Of a stretch of DNA of 64,000 nucleotides, positions 13,638-25,100 are shown in pieces (position 1 is the first letter of the stretch; each line of letters begins with the position of its first letter). Both the position numbers and the translations under genes were made by a program. The stretch spans positions 11,542,501-11,606,500 of the forward strand of contig NC_134281.1 in assembly GCF_949628215.1 (NCBI RefSeq). Reading direction: 5' to 3'. Source of the stretch: Phalacrocorax aristotelis. Its lineage: Eukaryota > Chordata > Aves > Suliformes > Phalacrocoracidae. The notes under the pieces are model-generated. The model saw only the letters and a program-made list of their open reading frames with translations. It made no database searches and was not told the origin of the DNA.

Positions 13638-16379
13638 TTAACATCAAACAGCAGTTTAAGTTTCACAGCGGCAACTGAGACTTAATATCTCACATGCTGT
13701 ATGTTTAAACATACATTTAATGCTTTCAACTCTAGTAGTACTGCTACTACATCTTGTATATATATAAAAAAACCTGCCTATTGCAACCTTTCTTATATAC
13801 TGCACATAACACGAGATTTCACTGGCGAGATTTCAGAGTCACACACACAAGCAGCACCAGAGTAAGAACACAAATGTGCATCTGTAATACAGTAATATTG
13901 CCATGAGACCAATGATTTTTGAAGTTTCAAACCTCTGAACGCTCATTATGTTTGTTTTACTATTGCCAGAATAGATAGAAACATTTTTATCTCATCACAT
14001 CATTCAAATTAAGTTTGTAAAAGTCTGATCACCCAAAATGGGAGAAAGAATAGACTGGTCAGGCCAATAAATTACACGGCTGGGACATCACACATTTAGT
14101 TCTCCCTTGTGTGCTTCACACCTGGAACTTTGAATTAAAAATGCCTTTTTTTTTACTTCATCTGGAAAATTCAAATCAGCAGTAGTTGTTTCATCCCCCC
14201 CCCCCCCCCCCAAAAAAAAAAAACCAACAAAAAAACCCCACACATAAGCCTTTGCACACTCTGAGTTGCCAGTTCAATGCCATCTCTTTCCTATGGGTTT
14301 TTTTTCTACCTATTATTTTCAAAATAAGATATGGCTGTAACCGAGTCCTCTTTCTAAAAAGGAATTTAAACGTATGTGGGATTTCACTGCCTCACTTTGG
14401 GGTGGTGAAATCGCAGACAACGTTAGCTAAGGACTATTACTTTCAGGTCACTTGGGATATGACAGTAAACTGAAAAGCCAGGGCCTTGTCAAAGTGGTGC
14501 CAGTTATTCAACAGGATGCAAGGCAGCGGATTAATTCCCCATTATAACATACAGTGAGACTGTAAACAATGCACAGAGACTGTAAACAAAGACTGAGGGA
14601 CCACGAAGACCACTTGCTGTATTTTATTAAACCGAGGAGCTAGTTTTCGTACTCACAAACCCCCAAGTTCCTTACTGTTGGCATGCCACGCCATGCTAGG
14701 CAGTGGATACCACATTCAGCCCCAGCTATGGAGGCATTCTAGGTGGGTTAAAAGTTGCTCACCCCCCTTGTGAAACAACTTGGGTGCTACAGATACTCAA
14801 ATACAAGAGCTACTCAGAGTTTGGCCGCTACCACGTGACTGCTGCCAGTCAAGCAGATTTAAGGGCATGCTTTAATCTCTCTCACATTATTCTGTGGTCC
14901 TAAAATTTTTCCTTCAAGGCTCATGGTAGTTCTGATTTTGGTAACTCAGGCCAGCGCAAGGGGCTCCCCATTAGAGGTGTTAGTTTACAAAGATGGCAGT
15001 TGTTTTCTAATACTAATGTATTCCCATTTCCCACACTGCATACCTCAACTAGCAGTTTCATCTTTAACAAATACACTGGAATACACAGATAGCTCCAAGT
15101 CAACAATACAATATCATACGAACAGCGGCCAGTGCCAAATGGCTGTTAGTTAAGCAGATAAGAAAGGCACTCATTCTTCCTTTGGGGGGGGAAAAAAAGA
15201 AAAAAGGAAGCTATTGCAGTGAAGCAGACAGAGTGTGGGGATAGAAGCTGGCAGATTCCACAATACAGAGTCATGTCAAAAATGGCCTCCTGCAAACTGT
15301 TCCTTCATTAAGCATTTGAGTCAACCAAAAGAGAAGAATCTTCCCCATTATTCACAAGAGGTTTCAACTCCCTATTCCACAGCAGAGCAGCATTTTCTGT
15401 ACATTTTGACATACAGCTGCCCAGGAAGTGCAGAGGGTAAATTTTACTCTGCAGTGGAGGAAAACTCCTCTCACTCCTTTCTGTTTGCAGTCCCAAAGTT
15501 GAGCCGGGCCTTTATTTTGACTGCTCCCTGGTCTGTGAATGGAAAATCCCTTCTCAGCACTAGCAGGCTGGTGTCTGCTGCACACACCCACTGCACACAG
15601 CAGAAATTCCAGTCAATAAGGCAAGTGGGGCCCAGGCGATGGAAGGGGAGGAAGGAGACATACAAACAATAAGGAAAGCATCTGGCTCTGTTACTGGCTG
15701 GAAAGGAGACTGGACTTCAAACGAGACACGACTGCAGCCTTCGCTTAACAGGAAGATCATATCAATTCTCCCTATTCTACTTTTCACATGGACCAAAATA
15801 TCTGGAAAGAGTAACTCGGGGTTTCCAGCCCACACTTTAATGCAATTCCATTAACTCAAGAACAGCGACGAAACCCACCTTGTAGGTTTTTGTCTCACCA
15901 GAGAAAAACATACCCTGGCATCTGCTTTGGACCTGTGGAAACGGCCTGAAAAGTAAAGCCCTTTGCTGAACGCGAGCCAGCCATCTCCCCACCACCACAC
16001 TAATGGAGGCTGCTCTGCTGTCCTTCCCTGGAGATAGCAGCCAAGTCTACTGAAGCTTCTCTCATAGCAACCAGAGCTCCAGAGCCAACAGCAGCTGCTG
16101 TCACTGCCTTCAACGCTTACCCACAGGATCCAGAGCAAAGCAACACCCTCCTCCCTGCACCTCTAGAGAGAGGAAAAAAAAAACCAACCAAAAAACCCAG
16201 AAGGCTGGCGACAAGATGACTTCCTGGGTCAACCACAAGAAGAAGAAGAAAAAAAAAATCCTAGTGTTTCCTATCCAAGTGAAAAGGGGAATCTCCTATT
16301 CTACTGAAGAAATAGTTAATTCCTTTTCTGGGTTTGGGTTTTGCCTTATGGCAGTAACACCCAGCCGGGGAGGGGGGCA
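13638..16379. other. Non-coding stretch between a poly(A) signal and the CpG island
   Basis: No recognisable coding exon. It could be intron and 3' UTR of the minus-strand transcript that starts in the CpG island. One 32-base minus-strand exon-like piece with an ATG (15,914-15,945; acceptor TTTACTTTTCAG, donor CAGG|GTATGT) is possible but unsupported. Confidence 0.5.
14195..14223. repeat. Homopolymer pair C17-A12
   Basis: Seventeen C followed directly by twelve A on the plus strand. Likely length-polymorphic and prone to sequencing error. Confidence 0.95.
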
Positions 16380-17423
16380 ACGGTCTGAAACCCCCGATGT
16401 ATCGGCACACACCGTCGGACACCGAGTTCTCGGAGCCTCGGCGGCATCCTCCACGGGGGAAGAGACCCCGGCTCTCCCACGGCACCATGGCCACAGCCCA
16501 CAGAGCCCCCGCAGCCCCAAGCCCGCCCGAGGACCCCATTTTCTGGCAGCGGACCGGGGGGATACGGCCAGGAAGGAAGGGACTGTGACACCCTCCCCCC
16601 CACCGTTACACCCATTTCCCCGCTTCCATGGGGCCACACGCGGCCTCGCACCTCGCCTCCCTCCGCCCCAGCCCCGGGACGGCGGGAGGCTGCCCGCCGC
16701 CGCTTCCCCGCCCAGTGAGCTCCGGTCACCGGCACCCAAGGACGCAGGCGACGGTGACCTTGTCGGTACCGTCGGAGAGAAGGCGGCGGGAGTCGGAGCG
16801 GGGCCGGGAAGCCCACCCCGCAGCGGCCACGCGTGACGGGAGAGGGGGAAATACGGGAGAATCCACGCCGCAGCCCCCGGAGGCGGGCGGGCGAGCCGGG
16901 GGGGAGCGGGGGGTTACGGAGGGGAAAGACGCCGCAGGGGCACCATGAGAAAGCAGAAAATGCAGGTCAAACACCGCCTCCCCCGGGGCCCGGCGGCTCG
17001 GGGCGGGTGGCGGCGGCGCGGAGGAGGCTGCCCCGGGTGGGACGGCGACTCCCGAGTCGTCCCCCCCCCCGGGACAATAAGGGGATGAATGGGAAGCGGA
17101 GGAGCACAGCCTGCAGCGGGTCCTCCCCGCCGCTCGCCTCCGCCGACAAAGCCCCGCGGCCCCAGCCCCGCACCGGCCCCAACCCGACCACCGCGGGCGG
17201 GCGCGCAGCACCGGAACCGCCATGATGGCCCGGGTCGGCTCGACCCGGGCCACTGCCCCACCGCGGCAGCGGCGGAGCCCTGTGGCCCAGACCCCAGACG
17301 CAGGGCAGTGCGGAGCGCCGGGCAATGCGGAGCGCCGGGCCGCACCGGGACCACCCCACCCCCCCCGCCCCAGCCTTCCCTCCCGCCACCAGGCACGACA
17401 GGTCCCCGCCTCCCCGCGCCTAC

Positions 17424-17600
17424 CTGGCCGGCCCGTTCCCCGGGCCCCCACGCGGCACTAGGCCCGGCTGAGCGCCACGGCGTTTCCTGGGCAGCCGGCG
17501 GGAGCGAGCCCTCGGCGGCGGCCGCGGCGCCAGCGCCAGCCCCTCCCCCTGGCAGCGGCCGCGGCGGCTTCTCCCCAGGCCGGGCGGAAACGGCGCTGGG
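17424..17600 (-). other. Candidate untranslated first exon of an unidentified minus-strand gene
   Basis: The minus-strand donor CCAG|GTAGGCGCG (exon border at 17,424) matches the consensus well and lies downstream of the CCAAT/GC-box cluster. The exon's upper edge (transcription start) is a guess. No convincing open frame runs through it, so it would be 5' UTR. Confidence 0.4.
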
Positions 17601-17737
17601 CGCACGGGGATCCCCGGCGCCGGCGCCAGGGGCGCCCCGGGCACGCCCACTCCCGCTCTCCGTTGGCTACCACGGCTCTAAGCCCCGCCCCGAGGGGCCG
17701 CCCACCGTCCCTAACGCCCCACCTACCCCCTTTTCTC

Positions 17738-17835
17738 ATTGGTTATCTCGCCGCCTTGCCCCGCCCGCGCTCCCGCCTCGTTGGAAACCGCCCATCCACC
17801 CCACCCCTCGCCCCACGGTCCTGGCGCCCCATTGG
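17738..17835 (-). promoter_or_regulatory. Two minus-oriented CCAAT boxes
   Basis: ATTGG at 17,738-17,742 and 17,831-17,835 on the plus strand read AACCAATGAG and TGCCAATGGG on the minus strand. These are NF-Y type contexts, 93 bases apart, upstream of the candidate first exon at about 17.42-17.6 kb. Confidence 0.55.
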
Positions 17836-18094
17836 CACGGGGAGCTGCCAGTCGGCGAGAGGAGAAGGGAGGGAGGGGTGGTGGCGGCGGCCACCAGCGT
17901 CGAGGCGGCGCGGGCGGGCGGGCTGCGGCAGTGCCGCGCTACGTGCCGAGAGGCGGGGCCGGCGGGGCCCGTCACCGCCCCCGCCGAGGCGCTGCTCTCC
18001 GCGGGGTAACTCCCGCGTCGGGACACGTGGCAGAAAGAAGGGGCGGTGCGGCCGGACGGGATTCCTGGGCGGTGGCGGGAGCCGCCGGCTGCGC

Positions 18095-18106
18095 CGCGCA
18101 TGCGCG
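18095..18106. promoter_or_regulatory. Palindromic NRF1 site
   Basis: CGCGCATGCGCG, a perfect palindromic match to the NRF1 consensus, lies inside the CpG island. NRF1 sites are common in bidirectional or TATA-less promoters. A CACGTG E-box lies close by at 18,024-18,029. Confidence 0.6.
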
Positions 18107-18870
18107 GGGCGGGAGGGGAGGATGGGGGAGCGGGGGCCTGCCGCTCCGCACGTCCGCGACGGCGGCGGGGCGGGGTGGGCCTGGGCCAGGGTCCCGGTAG
18201 GGGAGCAGGGGTAGGGACCTCACCCCGCTGCTGTTGCTTCCTTCGCAGGCTAAGCTGCTCTGCCCCGGTGTTCACCCACTCGGCGGGTCCCCCTGAGGCG
18301 AGGAGGGGCAGGACGCGCCAGGGCTGCCGCCTTCCGCACCCCCGCACAGGGGGCCGGCGCGCTGCGGGAGCTCAGAGCCGGCTGGTTCTCCCTTCCCGGA
18401 GCTCCCATAAAGACATGGCGTCGGGCGCTGAGGCGGCTGTGTGAGGCGGTGGAGGGGTGCGGGAGGGACGCTGCGGAGCCAGTGGGTGCCCGGTGCCCGC
18501 GTACCGCCTCTGCCCGGAGAGGGGATGCAGCGCGAGCGGCCGCCCTCCCGGCCGGGGGAAGGCAGGCTGCGCCGCCGGCCCGCCCGCTGCCGGGGAACGG
18601 TGAGGAAGGACGAGCGGGGGCGGGCATGGAGCGGCCCTCAGTGCTCCTACCCCTCGCTTAAACACGACTGCGGGACTGTAGGAAGCTAATTACTGCTCCT
18701 AATTGACGCTGCGCGCGGACTAGAACTAAAGGGACGCTTAAGGAAGGCGAACGGAGCCCCGGTGCGGGAGGAGCGGCGGCGGCCAGCGCCCCGCCGCCGG
18801 GACCGCTCGGAAGGGGGCCGTGTGGCGGCCCGGGGACGGCGGGCGAGGGGAGGTGGGAGGCTGAGGTACC

Positions 18871-18882
18871 GCCGCCATCTTG
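18871..18882. promoter_or_regulatory. YY1 consensus element
   Basis: GCCGCCATCTTG on the plus strand, that is CAAGATGGCGGC on the minus strand: an exact YY1 core-promoter element. Such elements usually sit just downstream of a start site with AAGATGGCGGC in the sense direction, which would favour minus-strand transcription starting near 18.9 kb. A minus-strand ATG overlaps it, but its frame (46 codons) resembles no known protein. Confidence 0.5.
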
Positions 18883-19006
18883 TGCGCAGCGCCCACCCGC
18901 TCGCTGGCCGCTGCGGCGGGGCCGGAGGCCCGCAGAGCTCCGGGGAGCGAGGAGGAGAGGTGGTTCCGGCGGGGGTGCGGGGCCGGGGGTCCCCCCGCGG
19001 GGCCGG

Positions 19007-19194
19007 TCACGGCGGGCTCAGCCAGGCGTGCTGCAGGCACTGGGCGGCTGTGGCGCGGCGCTCGGGAGCGTACCGCAGCGCGGGGAGGAGGAAGGCGGCG
19101 AAGGGAGTAACCTCGTGTTTTGTCCAGTTGTGTCTGTCTGCCAGGATGCTGTGGAGGCTGCGGGGGGAAAGTCTGGAGATACGCAGGAGAGCGC
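19007..19194 (-). CDS. SRPK-like last exon
   Basis: Exon of 188 bp from acceptor CTTTGCTAG to TGA at 19,009-19,007. Encodes [40 protein letters not shown] and QHAWLSPP, matching SRPK [27 protein letters not shown]. Its GC-rich 3' half is part of the CpG island. No canonical AATAAA was seen on this strand between the stop and about 15.5 kb. Confidence 0.94.
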
Positions 19195-22100
19195 CTAGCA
19201 AAGACAGCATAAGCACAGTACCTTAGCTAACACTGGCAGGACCGAGAGGCTACCGCTTCTTGCCCCGTACAATTAATCCAAAGCATCGTGAAGGGTGTCC
19301 TCCCTTCGCCTCTGAACCTTCCTCTCTGTAAGCTTCACCTGCACTGCCCCTTGCAGGTTTGGCTCACGGGTGTTTATCAGAAATAATCTTTCCAAGCTAG
19401 TGTTTCGAGTCTCCCCATTCCTGAGTACTTTTTAGGTAAGCATGTGCCAGGAGTGAATGAAGTGTTCCCAGAACAGCCATGCCAAAGCCACTGCTGCTTG
19501 TTCCCTCTGCCTGTCCACACGCAATCCAGAATGCATCGGGCCATTCCAGTGCCAGAGCTCACAAGACTAAGGTTTAATATGGTTTGTGCCTGCTAGCTCC
19601 CTGGGGCCCAGAGGAGTGCCACTACTGACCGAGAAGCTGTTCTGGTCCCCAGGAGTATGTGGTGTAAATGTAGTGATTCAGGTCAGGCCGCTTTGGTTCA
19701 CATGGGGAATGAATATAGAACAAGAACTAGTTTTGACTAATTTCTTTTGAGTGCCATAGAAGGAATAAGCGTGAGCAAAGGATATGCATGTGCGGGGAGG
19801 TGCTTGTTCAGCTGCAGCGTGGGACTAGCACTCAGCATGGAATGAATGGTGGGTTGGCTGAGGCTGTGTGGCTAGTGAGCGTTGAAAGCTGAGAAGAAGG
19901 AGGATGGACTAAATTGCAGAAGGATGGAGTCATGTGATGACTTGGAAGTCAAAGACAAGGATTTCAAGCATCATGAGTCAAAGGGAAAGGAATCAGGGAG
20001 AATAAAACAGAAGAGATGTTACAGTTGGGTCAGAAGACTAAATATAGCAGCCATGTTGGAAGGATATGAGTGTCCCATTCCTGATCATCGTTCTCTGCCA
20101 GTGAACGGGTGAAACCCAGCCAGTTACACACTCTTCAGCCTTCCTGGCATGTAGCCATTTCCTGTCCATATTTCCATTCTCTCTAAATCCAAAGGAGAAA
20201 GAATGGAAATGTTTTTCCCTGTTGGGTGTTTGCTATGACCATTCTTCAGGATTTTGCATTCACCCCTGGCACGCTCCTGGCTTGCAAAGGTAGGCAGGGC
20301 AGGGAGCATTGGTGCTCTTTATGAAATTGCCACTTGTGTTCTGTCCTGCTTGTAGCCTGTGTTGTGTAATGTAACTTTGGGGGGCTTTCAGTGTGAGCTG
20401 AGTAGCAGCGTGTCAAGAGAGTCACAGCAATTTTTAGAATAAGCTTCCTTACTCCAATTCTTACCTGGCCTGCTGAAAAATTTTGTTGACTTGTTCCAGG
20501 AGAAAGCAATTTGAGGAGGAATTCTTCCCAGGAGCTCAATAATAAGAGCAACGTGATCTAGCCAGAGGGAGTGAAGATAGACACATCTAGATACAAGGAC
20601 TGTGACACTTGTTTCAGTGAAACGAATAAAACTGATGGAGTCCTACCATCATCTCTGGAGAAATACTTCCCAGGTTGAGGATCAAATAGACACTCCCCAG
20701 TTGCCATTTCAAATGCCTAGAAATGGAGTAGCATTGTTAATTCACTAACTGATGGGGAATTTTTCTTCTCCATTAACTGATAGTACCCATTTCCCTTGCT
20801 ATCACACAAAACTGATCCTAAAACGTGGACGTGGTCACACTGGTTTGATCCATACTGTGGTGAAACAGCACCTTTAACTCATCAGGGTGAAAAGCAGTGT
20901 GTGCCTGCTTCAGTCACGCCTATGAGTTAACATACTCAGAGTGTGAATTGCCTTATCGCTTAAACTAATTAAAAGTGAATTTTATCAGCAGCATACTTTC
21001 AATGCAAAGTGAATGAGTGCAGACAGCCCCTTTCTCCTCTGCAAGGAAGCCTTGCTCCCCACGTGGGTGGGAGCCGAGGACACGCTGCCTTGGCCTGTTA
21101 GTGTTGGTCACCCCCTACGCACACACAGTGTCCTCCCCATCCTACCAGGCAGCCTGTGCTCCAGATATCTGCAGGTGTGCCGTAGTCTAATCCCAGAAGC
21201 ACTTCCAGGGCACGGTACGGCTGGGTCTGTATCTCCTTGGAAAAAGGCTTGTACTGAAACAGAAACAAACTCCCTTTGGTTAGCCTCCATAAACGGGCAA
21301 CAGCAACACTTGCGGTCGCGAGCTTCCCGCACAGCGAGGAGGACGCTGCAGGGCAGAACCAAATGTGTGTGTGAAACTGCGCACGGCACGGCAGGCATGG
21401 TCTTGGCCCTGCTGACACCACGGGGGAATTTATCTCCCAACATTTCACATTGAACACAGTGTTGAATTTCTAACTGTGGGGGCTAACTGCAGGCTAAAAA
21501 ATGTCCAGAGTTGACTGTCTCCAGGATTCCAGGGGCCAGCTCTGAGCTGGGAATGCTGAGTGTAGCATCACCCAAATCACACCTGAAATAGCTGTTCAGG
21601 TGTAAAAGCACAGACACCCCAGGTGGGATGGGAAGCACACAGCATCCCGCATTGACACGGGATGGAGACTTGGACCAGACTCACTGTCCAGCATGCGCTG
21701 CCCAGATCTGCAATTTTCACTTCTATGCTCATTAAATCCAATTCTTCCAAACGATTCCCAAGATCACCTCCTAGATGGAGAGGACAGAGAGAAATCAGGT
21801 CCTTCCAAACCAACAGGTACGCATCACTTACCTCAGGAGAGGCACATAGGCCTGCCTCTCAAGTTTTTCGACCTAAAAGCTCAAACTGCTTTTTATCATC
21901 AATAGAATACCACCTCTGTTGTTTGAAGAAGCATCAAGGAGGAGCTGGTATCCAGCCAAAATCTAAGAGGACGTTTGAGGGGACAGTAGCTTGGAGTAGA
22001 GTGGTGTGACCATGTGTTCCTGTCCTGCTGCAAGGTTCCTCTAGTGCCGATGTTGAATACTGTGGGCCCAGAGGAAAGCACATCCTACCAGCAGTAGTCA

Positions 22101-25100
22101 GACACAAAATGTCTGTTATGCCTCTGTAGCCTTCAGCATTCCTGGCTGTCACAGGCCTCAGACACAGCCTGCTTGGCAAGCACCGTAAAGGTTATGTTTT
22201 TATTTGACCCTGGAAAAGGGTAATTTTTGGTGTACTGCTTTACAGTGAGCTGTACATCTGTGCCTAATACTGTGTCTTTGTTCTCTGAGCAAGACTCAGT
22301 CACTAAGTTAGCATTCCCCAATTGCCCCAGAGTTTGAGAGACAAAACGGGACCGTCATGGGAGAAACGATCATGGGAGAACATTGTGCGAGGAAAATATT
22401 AAGGGTCTCATTGCTGGGATATAAGCTGATCTCTTGAGAAACTTTACAGCCCTATGTCTTGTTCAATATTGACACCATTCTCTGCAAATAAATTGTGCCT
22501 TAAAAGGCCTTGAAGATTAGCAGTATGTACAAGTCTTCCACAAACCTCAGAAGCGGGAAATAAAGAGCCAAAGTGTCACACAGCTTTTTTGAGCAAGTAT
22601 GTAAAGCTCTCTGTGGCTGAAAACAACAGACACGCTGGAGCTATCCTGTACCTAAAGCTAGAAGAATGAGCTCCGTGGTCATGGTGGGGCTGTTAACGGA
22701 TGCCTGTGATCTCTAGTTGTCCTCCCCACAACCCTACCTGTGAGACCACGTTTCTGTAGGTGCCTTGAGTAGCTTGTAGCTGCTCGTCCTGATGTTTGTA
22801 CTGATCAGAGATGGGAGAGGGCCCTCAGCAGCATAAGATGGCTGTACTGTTTTGTACTGGCTGTTGCAGGAGATGGGAACTCTATTTCCCTCCTGGCAAT
22901 AAACACACAAGTCCCTTTTCTTTTTAAAATCCCCCCTGGAGCACTCACCTGGTCCTTTTAGCCTTAAATCTGTTCTCTGGTCACAGTCGAGCATATCAGG
23001 CAGGAGCCTTTGGAGGCTTTTGACCTGTCCGTACAGCAAGATGTTCTCCGGTTTGATGTCGGCATGGATGATGTGGCAGCGCTTGTGCAGGAAGTGCAGC
23101 CCTGCCAGCACCTGGGTGAGCAGGCGGCAAGTCACGTCAGCCATGCCAGGGTCCCCACCAGCCCCCCTGCCCCAGCAGCCATCAGAGCAGTCAGGCACAG
23201 CAGAAATGCAAGTTGTGGATGTTCTGGTATTGGAGAAAGGGGACACTGATGATAACTGTCTGCAGTAAATTATTTCTGTGTAGCAAGTGCCCTGTATGAA
23301 GCCGGAGGTGCAGCCAGCAGAGCGGCGACGTTGGCTGGGGTGGCTCTGCGGGAGCAGGCATCAGGGGTTTCATTGCGAGAGGCGGCTGCAGGAGCCGGTG
23401 CCGGAGCCCCATGTGCCCAGTGTGGCGAGTGAGGGTGTGCCTGGGGAGCCCAGCAGGGAAGGGACGGTTTGGGGGAGGCAGAGGTGACATGCGGCAGAAG
23501 GCGGCATGAAAATAGATGGGTGTCAGCACAGATGAGCTAAGCCCAGAGAGACAGAAAGTGGATAGGGTTACGAGGAGGCGTTATGATCACAAAGCTGAAC
23601 TTTCTCCTGAAAAAAAACCACCCCTGTTTGTGTGGCTGTTCTGTCTTGGGCCCGCCATGCCTTCCTGCTGATTATTATTCAAATGGAAGTTGGGGGCTGG
23701 TTCAGAGCAACATGGCACAGGAGGGCGTCCCATTATAGGAGGAAAGACAAGGAGGTGCAGCATAACCCAGACAGGAGGAGGGAGAGATGATGAGTGACTG
23801 CGTGTAAAGAGAACTTAAGGGTAGTGCTGGAGAGCCATGTAGGGAAAGAACAGCTTATGACAGAGCAGGGAGAGTCTGGCCTGTCACAGGGGAGAGATGA
23901 CGCCTACCAGAGAGAAACAGTCGCTATCGGAAATCAATAACAGCAAAAACGCTGCTGGGGGTGGTGCAATTTTTGTTTTTTTCAACATTCTGGTAAGTCA
24001 TAAAGGACTGGCAAATATTCTCTGTATTATCAAATTCTATTCTGGGATGAGCACCAGCCCCGGGGAAATACCAACCTTAAATGGTAACTGTGAAACACGG
24101 GGAAAGATTTAAATAGCTAAACTGGAATGAATCAGAAGTAAATACTGCCCCAGTGCTGATCTGGAGGGGAAAAAGGATTCTGAGATTTTACAATTAAAGC
24201 AGGTCAGGGAATGCATCAAGCAAAAGGCTTGGGTGTGAAATGGGGTATGTAGATTAATGCCGCTGCTTTTTTGTATGACTTATTCAGGTGTTAGTGGAGC
24301 GTCTGTATAGGAAGAAGAGGCTACTCCAGAAAACAGGATAAAGGAGGAAGCAGTTTTCTTTCTTAGTGTCCCTAGAAGGGCTCAGGAATCAGGGTGGCAA
24401 ATCTCCTTCTTGGCAAGTGTGCAGACTTCTGATAAATCTCAGCGCAAGAGGCAAAATGAATTCTAAATATTCTGAGGCCTCACTCAGGTTTCCCACTCCT
24501 TAACTATTCTCAACCGATGCATAAGAAACTCAGTTTTCAGGGTCTTTTTGGTCAGCACACCACATCCTTACAGGGGATGAAGGAAGAGTTGGCTCTGAGC
24601 AGGAAAACCTCAACGTGGGTGGAGGACCAGCTGACCAAACCAGCAATTTAGAAAGCCCTGGAAAGACATCAGTGCTGAGGGAGCCCTCGAGCAGCCTTTG
24701 GTGGAACCATGCAGAAAGCTGCTGGATCTGCCAGCACTCCCGCAGCTGGATGCCGAGGGGAATGCCAGCAGGTCTGGCACTGCTGCCAGAGGGGACTTCT
24801 AAGGGTGGTGGGAGGGCAGAGAGACACACGGTTTGCCCACAAGAAGCATAACTATGGCAGGCTGTTTGTCCCTCTGCTACTCCTGCAAGAAGCAGAAGTG
24901 TGGGACACCTTGATGATTACTGAGATGAGGGGAACACAGGTGCCACCCCTGAGTCCCTGGTGTGGGTCTGCAGGCTGCTGACTCCTTGTGGTGGTGGTGC
25001 TGACTCCTTCCCAAACCTGATGAGACTACAGGCTTGGGCAGTAGCGTGCAGTGCCCCTGTATTAACAGGAGTGTGACGACTTCCCACATTTTATTTAATG

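Larger units (their letters stand above)
16380..19110. promoter_or_regulatory. CpG island, apparent promoter of an unidentified minus-strand gene
   Basis: About 2.7 kb of very GC-rich, CpG-dense sequence, sharply distinct from both flanks. It overlaps the last exon of the SRPK-like gene at its right edge. Between 17.6 and 17.85 kb it has minus-oriented CCAAT boxes and GC boxes (gccccgccccg). About 250 bases further down in the minus direction is a strong minus-strand splice donor (CGGCCAG|GTAGGCGCG). This is the layout of a TATA-less housekeeping promoter firing leftward. On the plus strand, an ATG at 18,525 opens a short frame ending at a donor-like ACG|GTGAGG (18,600), so bidirectional use is possible. 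No coding exon of a recognisable gene was found on either side. Confidence 0.8.

Noticed and set aside
16726-18347. Long open frames in all registers of the CpG island (up to about 306 codons)
   Set aside because: GC-rich sequence has few stop codons by chance. The translations are Pro/Arg/Gly/Ala-rich with no domain, and none has matching splice sites leading to other exons.
18415-18445. Plus-strand ATG in an AAGACATGGCG context giving a 9-codon frame
   Set aside because: It ends at a stop after nine codons and has only a weak donor; at most an upstream frame or chance.
23010-23249. Plus-strand open frames across SRPK-like exon 6
   Set aside because: They are antisense to a clearly conserved kinase exon and have no independent support.
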